DNA of 64,000 bases from Coniochaeta sp. PMI_546 (lineage: Eukaryota > Ascomycota > Sordariomycetes > Coniochaetales > Coniochaetaceae): NCBI GenBank assembly GCA_021432605.1, contig MU271150.1, forward strand, positions 868,001 to 932,000. The letters run 5' to 3'. The position numbers and the translations under genes were made by a program. A model generated the notes under the pieces. It saw nothing but the letters and a program-made list of their open reading frames with translations. It ran no database searches and was not told the DNA's origin. This document shows, piece by piece, positions 1 to 11,556 of this stretch; positions within the stretch are counted from its first letter, which is position 1, and each line of letters begins with the position of its first letter.

Positions 1-102
1 CCATTTTCTCCCTTCTCAGGGGAAAAAACAATCGAAGCATGCGCCGAAGTTACACCCTACTGACCTCTTTAGTCTGCAAGCTCGCCGGCGGGAACTGCGC
101 CG

Positions 103-1164
103 TCAACCCCCGCATATCGGCCTAGAGATGTCACTGTCAGCACCAGCTCTTGCATACCGCCAAAGCTGAATAAAGTCCCCCGTCCTTTTCCAACTCTATC
201 CTCACGAAGACAAGAAGAAGGGGGGGAGGGGGGGAAACACAAAACTCACCCCTTGCAAATCAACCCCGACATCCACCTGCCCGGGGCTGACAGCGTTAAT
301 CCTAACCCCACTCCCCTTCAGCACCTTGACACCCGCCCTCACGACCCCCATAGCCGCATGGCAGGCCATGGTATAAGCCGGTCCCCAGCACCCGCCATAG
401 CCGCCCGCCACGCTGGCCACGACCACGATGCTCCCGTACTTCTGCCTCTTGGGGCTGGCGTTGGGATACCCCCACTCCTCCCCCGAGGTCAGTTTTCCCA
501 TGGCGGCGGGCACGTGCTTGAGCGCGAAGAAGGGCGCGAGCGAGTGGGCCTCGAAGCACCGCGAGAGGTCGTCAGGGGTGGTGTCGTGGATTGAGGCCGG
601 TCCGAGCAGGCCCGAGGAGCACACCCATACGTCCAGGCGGCCGAAGGCCGCGAGGGCTTCGTCTATGAGGGCCAGGGTGGCGTCTTCGGAGGTCACGTCG
701 AAGGGGTAGGGGATTACTTTGGTGTTGGGGTTGGTTTGCGAGAGGTGCGTTACGAGAGTGGTGTAGGAGGTTGGTGAGGCGGTTTTGTCGCATGCTGGGG
801 CGGGGGAAAGAAGAAGAGGTGAGTGGGAGTGGGATCTGAAGGGAGGGAGAGAGCGGTGGCGGACGTACCGTAGATCGAGGCTGCGCCGTGGGCTGAGAGA
901 CATGTGAGTACGGTAAGTCAAATACGTAGGTATGAGTGAAAGGGATCATGGTACTCACCAGCAAGCTCTTCGATGATGGCTTGGCCGACGGGCTGTGAAG
1001 CCCCCGTCACGACGCAGACGAAGCCGTACTGGAACGAGAGAGTAAGTCGGAGTCATACAAGACCAGGGAGGGCATCATCGAGGTTTTCGAGACGTTCGAG
1101 GCGGGTAAGCACTTGCCAGCTTGCCGTCTGCACGGTATGGGCTGAAGTCCTCGGTGGTATCCAT
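103..1164 (-). CDS. Divergent short-chain dehydrogenase/reductase (SDR), multi-exon
   Basis: Rossmann-fold oxidoreductase of the SDR superfamily; the substrate is unknown. Exons read in phase as 1164-1117, 1028-959, 892-869 (24 nt) and 794-250, followed by a 3' exon tentatively 165-103 (about 249 aa). The start is the first ATG, giving MDTTEDFSPYRADGKL and then the cofactor loop VTGASQPVG. Further on come FDVTSEDA, the LDVWVCSSG segment where SDRs usually have NNAG, and AYTMACHAAMG where YxxxK is expected. The catalytic Tyr is present, but the Lys position holds Cys, and the second Gly of TGxxxGxG is Pro. Intron 1 (1116-1029) begins GCAAGT, a GC-AG intron, which is the only choice I found that keeps the frame. 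The last exon is uncertain: the GTGAGT donor at 249 is clear, but acceptors at 166 and 201 give different C-termini. The family is secure; activity and the C-terminus are not. Confidence 0.72.
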
Positions 1165-1900
1165 TTTCGTCGGTTCTAGTCAGTAAGATCACTCTTCTTG
1201 TCCCCAAGGCAAGTCAATTGGAGATTTGGTTTGTTGTAATAATGAGCAGGTGTATATCACACGAACGAGCTTGTCGAACAGGAACGATGAGGCGCAGGAA
1301 GACAGATCAATTGTACGAGATTGAGCGTCCGCAGTCTCAATAGAACAGTATTTCCCGCAATTTCAAAGCATCTAGTCTAGACCCTTGGGGTAAAAGGACA
1401 TGCTTTTCTTCTGGCTCTTGTTATCCCAATGGCTGCTATTCGCAGATATGAGCTTCTCCGAGGCGCCACTGAGAAACGATAACTCGCCTGCTCAGGGCGC
1501 TGCAAGATAAGAGATAACGAGCCGATCAGTGTTAGTCAATGCCGCTAGGTATGCCGCTCCAGACCATCTTGCATTGTAGCCGTTGATGACATGGTATTGG
1601 ACAGTGAATTGTTGATCTAGGACATATATGACGTAGAATAGGTGGTCAATAGCAGTGGTGCAGAGTTCAGAACATGGCTCATACATATGCAATTCATTGT
1701 AAAAGTTGTGTTTTACACGCGAGAACAATCTCTGTCCATGCTCATGCTTAGTTTCCTCCTTGTGGGAACCAAAACTACCATAATAGGGTATCTCGTGCTT
1801 AAAATGCAAGAGTCCAGATCGCAATGCTTGCCTGCTTATATGCATCCTCCTCTTAATGTCATTCCAGTCGTTTTTTGATCCGTATATACTCATAATCATC
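1165..1900. other. Intergenic, no supported gene
   Basis: Gap between the SDR start and the 3' end of the next minus-strand gene. It is fairly AT-rich. A 135-codon minus-strand reading frame (1492-1899) has no recognisable domain and no good splice or codon support, so I do not call it. Confidence 0.5.
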
Positions 1901-4900
1901 TCACTTCTTCAGCCCTAGCCGCGAACTCTTGACCGGCGCCGGGAGGCATTGGACCAGCCGGTCCCGATCTGAAATAGGTCAGCATATCAATTCCAAACTA
2001 AGGTAACAAGGACGAAGAAAAGGTTTAAAAGTGAGAAGATGGCTTACCGGCTTCATTCTCGAACGTGATCGAGATGTCGTCATGCTCTCCTGGTAATTCC
2101 GGCAGGTCAAGGCAGACAAACGCCGTGTCTGCAGTCTCTTGGATAGTGTTCTCGCCGGCGACAACCCTCGGCAGCGGAAACTTGGCGTCATCGAACTTCA
2201 CACCCGATTTCGAGCCTTTGCCAAACGACTCGAAGACGTCTGTGCCCTTGAGCGTAAAGCTCATGCATTTGCCATGGGAGAAGTCGTCGAAAAAGGCTAG
2301 CAGCTGCACAACCTTGTCCTGCTGCACCACCTGAATGCGTGTCGCTCCCGCCTCCCATTTCTTGTGGATGGGTACGACCATTCGCCGTCGCGCAATGGCG
2401 AACGTGGAGGCGATGCCGTCAAAGACGACTGTAAAGCCGGTAAGAGCTTCCTGGAACTGGTGAAGTTCCGCAACCGTAGGGAACATGTATGTGCGAAGCG
2501 TCGGAACTTGCTGTAGGGCTTCGAGATCTCTGGTTAGATTTAGTGTGAGCTCACGGGGCACTTTGGCCTCCGTTATCGCCACTGTGAAGTCGGGCTGTGG
2601 ATTCCGATAGACCATGAGACAGTTCGGGTTCGCAACGTCGAGACGTAGCTTGAGTTCGCCTGGCGCCACATTCACGCGATCCGTAATGGTCCCTTCTTTG
2701 CACTCGAACACGATCCTCAGCTTATCAGCCAGCACACAAGAAGGACGGTCGCCGCCTCCGTCCTCGTTGATGACCCTCACGCGCTCCCAAGGAAGTGCTG
2801 AGAAGGCCTGGAAGCTCTGAACGTCGCCGAAGTACTTCGCAAACCATAGCCCTCGTATTGGGAGCTCGCAGTAAACTTGCTCGCCATTGCGTAGAGCCGT
2901 ACCAACCAACAGGCTATGGAGCCGCAGCCTTTCTTTCTCATCGCCAAATGTCATAACCATGCTTCCCTTCTGCCGGCCATTCTCAAACTTGAGAGAGAGA
3001 GCAGGATCATTCTGCTCGCCACGCAGAAAACCATACTGTACCGGCTGCTGCGGTAAGTAAACTTGATTCACGCCACTTAAGGTCTTGGTCTTGGTTCCAG
3101 TCACGACGGCTATTCGGAACCCGCGATGATGAGATCGTGGTCCTGTTGCAGCACCCTCTCGCATCACATTCTCGAAGAGTGCTATGTCGCAGTTCGGCGT
3201 GGGTTCCTTCGGAAACTGTCGCGACTGCGGATCGTTGTCGAAATACTGGAATGTTTTCAAAGTTGATCTGAAGACACACTGCTCATCCTTGCGGGGATAC
3301 AGTGACGACTGGACTTTGGCACTGAAGTCGTACATGTTCCAGAGCATCTTGTAGTCCGGCTGCGCGCACTGCACCACCAGGATGAAGCCTCTAGGCAGCC
3401 TCACATCGATGCAGCAGGCATCTGAGCGCCACCGCACATCATCCCAGACCGGACCAGCACTCCGGTCTCCCTGGATACGGAACTGAACCGCCCCATTCTG
3501 ACTGGCAATGACGAATATCAGATCGCCCTGTTTTTGAGGTCGTACAACAGATAGTAAGCAAGGGAAGTACAGTCGTGAGGATTCGTGCGCACCCTGTTCC
3601 ATCAAGAACACGTCGGCGGGGACACGATTGAAGCAGAAGTAATAGGCAGAGTCGCCGAGTGGTAGAGTTTCGAGTATGCTCATCCCAGAACCGCCATTGT
3701 GAGCTTGGACAAGAGCAGAGCTTGGGGAACCCCAGAGAAGAGAAACAATGTCCTGCGTCAGACCGGGGTATTCTACCCATATGGATTTGTCAATAGTCTG
3801 TGGCAAGAAGGCTTCCTCTGGCGGAAGGAAGCCATTGCGCTGCATAGAAAGAGTTAGCTTTTGGAGGTTCGACTTCAATGCCTTTCGAGCCTCGTCCACA
3901 TCAGCCTCGATGGGCAACCTTCTGCTCTCCGCAATATCGGGAATGACGTCTTGCGAGAGCCAGTAGCCCTTGGCTAGATCGGCATATGCCTGTTCTCGAG
4001 CGAATTCGTTTCGTTGCTGGTCTTGAGGCGTGGATGACCGCTCACGGATGGACATCTCCAGCGCCATTCGCCCTCGCAGGAACCACCAGAGCGCCGCCCG
4101 TGCCAGTTCAGCTAATGAGTATGCCACGAGCGGCTTCACCATCTCCGAATGAAGGCGGAATAGGGCGAACAGGTGCCTTGTTCGGGCGACAAATATGTCC
4201 AGCGCTTCGTCTCCTGGCGTGGGTGCTCCGTCGCCCAGATGGAGCGAGCTCTTCTGCGAAGACGACACCTGGTCAGCCGTGTCGGAGAGCTTGCTCCCTT
4301 GCCTGGTCGATGGCTGCCGCGTGGCAAATCCCGAAGAAGACGAATATATGGACGATGGACTTTGTTCGACGAATGGCCCTTGCAGTATTCGTTGGTTGGG
4401 CGATGCTTCCATTGTTGAAGAGGGTAGAGATGGCTGAGGTGGTTGGTACGGCTTGAAAACTTGAGCTGTCTGGACAGGCAATTGTGGGGGGTTATGTTGT
4501 TCTGGCGAAGCTGTAAATTCTGTCTGATCTGTCTGGTCATCCCTCGACGGTGTGTTTTGTACTGCAGCCTTAGGCGGCGGTGTGTGCTGTCGCTCTGCCC
4601 GAGGTTGAGGAGACGTTGCTGCTGAGTCTCGATGGGCAGTAGCGAACGCGAGTCCTTCCGCCTCACGCATCTCAGCCTGGTGAATCTCAATGAAGGAACG
4701 GCGTCTTTCGTCATGCGCCGTCACTTGACTATCAAGGAACCTGGAAGGTATGCTTTTGCCTGCAGGTATGGCACGTTCCGAAGCATCTGATATCGTCGAA
4801 TAGCCTGTCTGTGTCCGTCGGAGTGGTGTCGGCACAAAGTCATCCTCCTTCTGAGCGTCTGGAAACGCCCGTTGCGGGTTGCCAATCACGTCGGCCGGTC

Positions 4901-5378
4901 GAGCTGGAGCAGTCGCTGCCGTGACTGCTCGTGGCCGCACAGGCTTCCGCTTGCTGATCTCGAGCGTCGGAATCTCACACTCGTCGCCTCCATCGCCAAT
5001 GATCTCTGGGAAAGTATCGACGAACCTCACCACCAAGCCCTTATTACGACGAATCTCTGGACTGCGCGACCGGGGTCGAAGCGGTAGAGCCTGTTGCGAA
5101 CTGTTGACACTGTGGGCGTCTGGGTAGCGGGTGGCCTTGCTAATATCGAGTTTGGCCAGCAACGGTAGCCTCGGTGGTGGCGGCGCAGGATGCGTCACGT
5201 CGAGTCTGTCTGTCGAGCCGCGGAAGAAGGCGTTCAGATCAGCAGGGGAGCTTGGTGGCTCTTCGTCAGTCGCTGACGTTTTGCGGTCACGGCCAAACAG
5301 CTTGCCCATGAACCGGCCTTTCTTAGAGGACCGAGCATCGCTATGGGCAACGAAACCGTTGGGCGGCTCGTTCTCCAT
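1901..5378 (-). CDS. Large orphan fungal protein (about 1132 aa)
   Basis: I do not recognise a named family. There are two exons: 5378-2048 and 1968-1901, joined by a GTAAGC donor and a TTTCAG acceptor (intron 2047-1969), so that ...FENEA continues DRDRLVQCLPAPV and ends GLKK. Roughly the first 390 residues are low-complexity, rich in Ser, Pro, Gln and basic residues (for example KKGRFMGKLFGRDRK near residue 20), typical of a disordered region. From about residue 390 to 500 is a helical segment (ALDIFVARTRHLFALFRLHSEM...). After that the protein is regular mixed alpha/beta, with alternating hydrophobic strands that could be several PH-like barrels; this is an inference. No signal peptide or membrane segment is visible. 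The start ATG follows a likely 5' leader intron. A signalling or cortical scaffold is possible but unproven. Confidence 0.85.
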
Positions 5379-5447
5379 TGTTTGATTGAGAGGTGTTTGG
5401 TGTTGGAACGAAGTTGGACAATCATCAGATCTCCAGTTGAGGTTGGC

Positions 5448-5542
5448 CTGTCAATGCGCGTGTTAGACAGACACAAGGTAACCAGGTACATTACGTGTAA
5501 CCTGAAACGACGACAGCAAGTAGGATAGTGGATTCTTCGTAC
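5448..5542 (-). other. Probable 5' leader intron of the 1132-aa gene
   Basis: On the minus strand, 70-165 nt upstream of the start codon, a GCAG|GTACGA donor (5542) pairs with a GACAG acceptor (5448). A TCTAACA branch-point-like motif lies about 20 nt before the acceptor. Length 95 nt. It would be spliced out of the untranslated leader. Confidence 0.6.
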
Positions 5543-7337
5543 CTGCCTGTCAGTGACTCGTGTTTGCAAGTTCCAAAGTGAGGGCACGCGAGCAGGAGCA
5601 GCTCTCCTCCGCTGCGACACCACAGGCACGAGGAGTGGATGTTGGCCGTCGGCAGCTTATCGATGATAGGCGATTTAAGTACGAGAAATGGCGGGGATAG
5701 CCTCCCTTGTTTTGTCTTTCTCAGTGGTAGAGCGGGGCAGCGCTTTCCTCAGCTCGTCAGCTTGCGGCGCAGCTTGGGATCGTGGTCAAGTTTATCTTTC
5801 AGCTGTGGTAGGGACAAGCCTGCGGTATGGGTTTTCCTTAAAAGAACAGGAGAGTCAAGGTCAAGGCGAGTTTTAACACATAGGTGGTCGTCGAAAGGCC
5901 CGAGCTAGGGTTCGTGAGTAGTACCTTACATACATGTTGTAGTACTGATAAAACAAGCGCCGGTGTCACGGAGCCCATGTGTCCATGATCGACGCCGTGC
6001 TTTGGACAGCGCCGGCCGCTAGTGACTGTGGGGGCCGTCTTCCGGTGGGCGGACCTGGAAGGACCCTGAGAATACGGGACTGCTACAGCGGGTCCGTCAT
6101 AGAGTTGAGGTGTGGTCCCTTCAAACATACAAACCTTAAACTGCTGCGTACCTCGAGTGCCTTACCTTAACCCCCTTCGGAGAAGATGTGTTGAAACATG
6201 ATTGTGCCCACTCTCGCCTTACCAGTGTCTGCCTGGTCCGGAAGAAGCTAGGACGGGAATAGAAGGACTTAACCGACTTGTCGATGCTGCGGACTGGGAC
6301 TTGTCAACTGATGCTAATACTGCTAATACGACTTGTTATCCCGGTTATCAGCTCCCAAGGTGTGTTGATGAGCCAGAATTATGGCGTATGTGCCATATAT
6401 TTCAAGTCTGACCTTCTGTCCGCGGTCGCTGACCGTCTCGGAGCCTGAGAGCGTGTTGGAGACCACCCAGCACCAAAACTGCGTTCATCCAAAGGTGCGA
6501 AGACTGCCGCAGACAAGGAAACTACCTCTACTAACCCCATATAATCCGATGATAGGTCACTTTGTGATCTAGCAGACCATCGAAGCTTGTCTGCTTCTGA
6601 TTGTTGAATCTGTCATTTGCCGTCCTCGCAAGCACGGGTCCCCCCAGTAATGGACAGTCTCTCCATACCACAGTAATTGATGATCACTCACTTACCTTGG
6701 CAAGATACTGTAAGGCACTTTGTTACCTTACGACTACCTCATTTGGCCGCATCCTTCCCACGTGCAATGAGGCACACCGCTACAGGCAGGACAAGTTACA
6801 TAGCTTGTAGCTTGAGATGCAATGCAACATATAGGACGCCAGGCACGGATTTCAGCATTTGAATTTGAAGCAAGAGTTGAGATTCAGAAGGATTAGAATG
6901 TTGGTCGTGATTATTTTCTTCTCCCCAACAATTCTTTTGTGTCACGTCCATGGAAGAATGCCAAGCTATAGTAGGTACCTTTCAAGTCCAACGTCATCTT
7001 TTCCCCTCCATACCTTAAGGTAATTTCTGCCCCGCGCGTGGTTTTTGTCCCTCCGACTTCCGCGCCCCTCCACTACCTTACCTCTAGCTGTGAGACCCGA
7101 GGCGCCACGGTTCACCGGGGCCCTCTAAGACGTAGCACACAATACGTAACGTCCATCTGAGTCCCTTTCGCGGGCGCCTTGTTGACATCATTATTGAGTT
7201 CCGTTGCTGCCTGTTGGTTTCATTCCTTTTGAACGACGCCATCAAGCCGACCTTGCTCCCATTACCGTGCGTGTAATCTTTGACCTGCCGTTCCACTCAC
7301 CTTTTCTCTCTACGGAAGACCCGGCAGAATAGGGAAA
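5543..7337. other. Intergenic region between two divergent genes
   Basis: Holds the promoters of the minus-strand 1132-aa gene and the plus-strand oxysterol-binding protein gene. I see no gene. The right half carries repeated CTTACCTT/TACCTTA motifs (6161, 6691, 6723, 7011, 7074), including the perfect palindrome TACCTTAAGGTA at 7011-7022. Confidence 0.6.
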
Positions 7338-9456
7338 ATGGTGACCATGGGCCTCGTCTCCAGACGCAGCCGGGCAACTTCGAATGCTAGTATGTACCGC
7401 CGCAACGGCGCTGTCCCGGTAGTTATCGGCTTGATTAACAAGTCGCTAACAGTGCCGTTTTCAGGTAGCAGGTCATCGGTTGATAGTAGTCAAGGCGAAC
7501 AGGTCGAAGATGATACCACCGTCGTGGAGCCCGAGCAGGGCAATGGTCAGTCTCTCCTCCATAGCTTCGCGTGGTATTGTCCAAGGACTGACGACCGACT
7601 CTGCAGTGCTCATGCACATCATATCCCAGCTCCGACCTGGTGCCGACCTCAGCCGAGTGGTCCTTCCGACCTTCATCTTGGAACCGCGTAGCATGCTGGA
7701 GCGAATAACAAAGTATGATATTGAGTAGCCAGGACTTGCATCATGGCAGATGGCTAACACGGCCCGCAAGCTTCATGTCCCATCCCGAAATGCTCCTACC
7801 GATCCCCGAAATCGACGACCCCGTCCGGAGATTCGCCGCCGTAGTCAAGTTTTACCTGAGCGGCTGGCATATTCGTCCACCGTGAGCCTTCCTCCTGCTC
7901 GGAACTAGAGCCTGTCTGCTGACGCCCTGTTGGGTAGAGGAGTCAAGAAACCCCTGAACCCAATCTTGGGCGAGATATTCACCTGTTATTGGGATCTCCC
8001 CGACAAAACGAGGGGCTACTACATCTCTGAGCAAACATCACACCACCCACCGAAGTCTAGCTACTTCTACATGGTTCCTCACCACCACATTCGGATCGAT
8101 GGCACCCTGAAACCTCGCAGCCGGTTCCTTGGCAATTCGGCAGCAAGTCTGATGGAGGGGACGGCCATCCTGACATTACTCAACAGGGGCAAGGATCGCT
8201 CCAAGGGTGAAAGATAGTGAGTCACGACGGCGTACAACGGCGGGCAGACTCTCAAATACTGACGATCGTAGCATCCTCACGCAGCCGAACATGTACGCGA
8301 GAGGCATTCTCTTCGGAAAGATGAAGTATGAGCTGGGAGACCACAGTGTCGTCCGATGTCCCGAACTGGGACTTATAGCCGATATCGAGTTCAAGACCAA
8401 GGGGTGGGTTGGAGGCACATACAATGCTATTGGTGGCGTCATAAGGAACGAGAACACAGGGCAGACACTATACGAGCTCTCAGGGTTGTGGAGCGAGGAG
8501 ATGTTCATCAAGGAAACCAAGGTACCGGCCTTCATTGTGAGTTGACACTGATATTCGGCAGCGACTGACTTGCTTATCATCCAGACCGGACACAAGGAGA
8601 TGTTCTTCAACGCGCTCCGTTCGAGGCCAAGCCCGCCGCAAGTGCGTCCTATCGAAGAACAGGAGGAACGCGAATCACAGAGACTTTGGGCAAAAACTGC
8701 TCAGGCGGTCAAGGACCGGAACCATGAGCTCGCCACAGACGAGAAGACCAAAATCGAGGACATGCAACGGGAGGAAGCTGCCAAGAGAGCGGCTGACGGC
8801 GTAGAATGGCACCCGCGTCTGTTCAGGAGAGTCAAGGGCGGGCCTGGCGGACCAGATGAGGGCGAGGAAGATCTCGAGTGGATCATCAATGCGCAAATGT
8901 ATGGGCAAAGGCTGATCGAGGGTACATAAAGCGCTTGCTAACAAACTCGCACAGAGACGGAGCGACACCTGAGAAGCAGACCGAGCAGATTCTAGCGATA
9001 TATCCGATCTTGAAAGGTCAGAGACCGAACACGAAGAACATCATTCCGCCTCGTGGTTCGATCTCGGGACCCGGCTCACATTCACCCCAAGCTGAATCAC
9101 ATCGGACGGAGCAGCACCCGACGGAACAGCGTGAGCCCGCACAGCATACGATCGAACATCGTCCAGCTCAACCACCCGCGACAGGTGGAGGAGACGACCT
9201 GATTGACTTCGGCCAGAACGAGTCACAATCCCCAGCTCCAAAACAACCTGAGCCGAAGCCAGAGCAGCGACCAGCGATAGACGCCAACCACAAAAGCACG
9301 GCTGAAATCCAGTCGTTGCTGTTACAGACAGGGTCACCTGCGCCGGGCGGTCCCCTCATCGACTTCCACCAGGACCTGAAGACGACGCTCCCTGCAGGTC
9401 TCAAGCGAGCAGATACAACAGAGTCGAACGACGAGTTCGTCGACGCACAGGAGTAG
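7338..9456 (+). CDS. Oxysterol-binding protein (short Osh/ORP type)
   Basis: Lipid-transfer protein that moves sterols or phospholipids between membranes, usually in exchange for PI4P. Eight exons in phase: 7338-7389, 7465-7545, 7607-7712, 7771-7881, 7938-8216, 8272-8521, 8585-8898 and 8955-9456, giving 547 aa. The family hallmarks are [16 protein letters not shown], the [19 protein letters not shown] block, NPILGEIF, and the signature EQTSHHPP near residue 130 (usual form EQVSHHPP). No PH, ankyrin or GOLD domain precedes the lipid-binding domain, so it is the short class. The LPxFxLEPRS block most resembles yeast Osh6/7, which carry phosphatidylserine; that subclass is an inference. The C-terminal 150 residues are a Pro/Gln/Glu-rich tail with two LIDF motifs ([14 protein letters not shown]), which could bind a partner. 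It converges on the U2AF35 gene. Confidence 0.93.
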
Positions 9457-10202
9457 CATTTCTGGCGACGTGCCCGCTTCTGACCAACCGGCCTGAACAG
9501 GGGATTTGGCTAGGACGGCTAGCTCCAGGAGGGTACTGTTTAGGAACTTGGAGATAGGAGTTCCAGGACGGGTAGTGTTGACTAGAGATGATACCTCGCA
9601 CATGCATTTTCTCCCCTATAACACAGTGAACATCATCTCATTGGTCTCACGTATTACTTGGCCGCTGATGAATCTTGTAGTTGATTCTACGGTCATTGTC
9701 ATTGCGAGGGCGCCAATTACAGCAGAGGGCATGCTCTCAACGCCTATCGTCGCATTCGAAGGCATAACCTGCAGCTAAAGAAATATAACATACAATGAAC
9801 AACGAGGTATAACATGGCTGAGTACATGCCCTTCCCAGTAACCATGATTACTCGACCACCAACGCCAAATGAACCACGATCCTTCCAATGAACTTTTTCC
9901 ATTGCCTCCCAAAGACTATCGAGGCGGGACCGAAAACCAAGGTGGATCGAGAAATGCTGCTCTCGAATGATGAGACCTTCTGTCTGAACCCAATGTACCA
10001 GATCAACCCGTCGATTGATCCCTGTTCCCATGACTCTGATCCTCCGCAGCCTTCAAGAATGGGAAGACTTTGCGACGTGAAAGGTGCCCCTCACGCACCG
10101 AATTTCGCGTCAAGCGGACGCAGGAAGCGTGCCGGTTACGACGATCGAGAGCGCACCATTGTAACCTCCTCATGCCCGGCCGGCTCAGGGACTTCGCGAC
10201 GT
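9457..10202. other. Intergenic between convergent genes
   Basis: 3' untranslated regions of the oxysterol-binding protein (+) and U2AF35 (-) genes. No gene seen; overlapping reading frames here are mostly shadows of the U2AF35 gene. Confidence 0.5.
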
Positions 10203-10829
10203 CTAATACCTCCTCCTCGTGGGCTCAGGACTGGGCGATCTCGTCGGGCTCCTCTCCTGCGGCTTCATCTTCAGCCACTTCTTCGTCGCCAGCTCGAGCT
10301 CCCTGTCCAGCTCCGGGCTCGGGTTCTTGCGATGTATGAAGTTGCAGAAGCCACCCCTCGCGCAGCCCTCGCCGCTGTTGAGCCTGCAGCAGGCCTCCCG
10401 GAAGTCGGTCACGGGGCTCAGCTCGCAGTATATCGGCCTGGCGGCGTACCACCTGCTGTTGAGGTCGTCGCAGGCCTTCTGCGCGCTGTCCTCGTACTTG
10501 AAGCGCGCGTAGACGTTGCCGATCAGGTGGTCGTTGTTGTTGTCGCAGACAACCAGCTCCTCGATCTCGCCGTACTTGCACATCTCGCACCAGATGTCCT
10601 CGTAGAAGGCGTCGAAGTGGTTCTGCAGCTGCGACGCGTTCATGCGGTTCTTGGGGTCGAAGGCGGGGTTCTGGTACAGGTTCGGCATGAGGATGGTCTG
10701 GGAGTACGAGGGCTTGACGTGTTTTCTTGAGCAGCGGTCGCCGTGCCGGCAGGCGCCGATCTTGTAGTAGAAGGAGCAGTTGACTTTGTCTTGCTCGGTG
10801 CCGAAGATGGAGGCGAGGAAGTTGGCCAT
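10203..10829 (-). CDS. U2AF small subunit (U2AF35/U2AF23)
   Basis: Splicing factor that recognises the AG at 3' splice sites as a heterodimer with the U2AF large subunit. Intact single exon, 208 aa, about the size of the fission yeast protein. In order: MANFLASIFGTEQDKVNC, a first CCCH zinc finger (CSFYYKIGACRHGDRCSRKH, residues about 18-37), a U2AF-homology RRM with the partner-binding segment YEDIWCEMCKYGEIEELVV, an RNP-like strand GNVYARFKY, and a second CCCH finger (CRLNSGEGCARGGFCNFIH, about residues 147-165). The tail has only a short SP/RS-like stretch (SPTRSPSPEPTRRRY), far less than the animal RS domain. The start is the first Met and matches the family's conserved N-terminus. Confidence 0.96.
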   Translation of the reverse strand: MANFLASIFGTEQDKVNCSFYYKIGACRHGDRCSRKHVKPSYSQTILMPNLYQNPAFDPKNRMNASQLQNHFDAFYEDIWCEMCKYGEIEELVVCDNNNDHLIGNVYARFKYEDSAQKACDDLNSRWYAARPIYCELSPVTDFREACCRLNSGEGCARGGFCNFIHRKNPSPELDRELELATKKWLKMKPQERSPTRSPSPEPTRRRY

Positions 10830-11556
10830 TGTGGCGGTTTTTGAGACGGGTGAAGGGTGTTCGGGCTGAGTACTTTTGCCGCGATGATGAGCTTGCGCAG
10901 ATAATGTATCGGTGTTATGTTATTGAGTGATGAGATGATCGTCAAGTCTTGCAAGTAAAGTTGGTCGTTGTCAATTTGATGATGCTACGCGAGGCAAGAT
11001 CAGGGCGAAAAGTAGAAGACCGCCCGGAACTTTCTACGAATAAGGCTGAATAATTGCAAAAGATGTGGCTAGTGACGATGCCTCATTGGTCTAGTAATAG
11101 TGGGGTCCTGTGAGGCTGCCAGGACTGTGGCGCAAGCATGATGCTTCGTGCACGCTCCATAAAACCCAGCGTCTCACCTGACTGGGTTGCCCAAGGTACT
11201 GAACCTTGGTCTACGGTACCAGGTAGTTGTGGTGTATTTACGGTTCGAGTCGGGTATTTCGTCTGAAGATAATCATAGACCTTGGCCCTATTTGGCCTCC
11301 TTTCGGGCGTTCTTTGGGATATGTGCATCCCTGGTTGATAGCATACTCTCAGTCATCGTTGTGATTATCACTTGTACAGAAGACATCGGTGGGATGCCAC
11401 ATGTACTCATTATTTCGCACGCGCTTCACATTACACCAGATCTTGAGCGGCTTGGGTTTTCTCCAGCAACGAGGAGAAATGGATAAATTCCATGTCGGTA
11501 CTGGCTCGCAGATGCGAGCCAGACAGCACGGAGACACCGCCGACGTGGCTGCATCG
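10830..11556. other. Intergenic, no supported gene
   Basis: Upstream region of the U2AF35 gene on the minus strand. A GGTTCGAGTC at 11242 resembles a tRNA B box, but no A box or cloverleaf can be drawn. No gene seen. Confidence 0.5.

Noticed and set aside
1492-1899. 135-codon minus-strand open frame
   Set aside because: No domain, no splice support, and it directly abuts the 3' end of a better-supported gene.
11240-11256. GGTTCGAGTC resembling a tRNA B box
   Set aside because: The T-stem does not pair, there is no A box upstream and no cloverleaf can be drawn.
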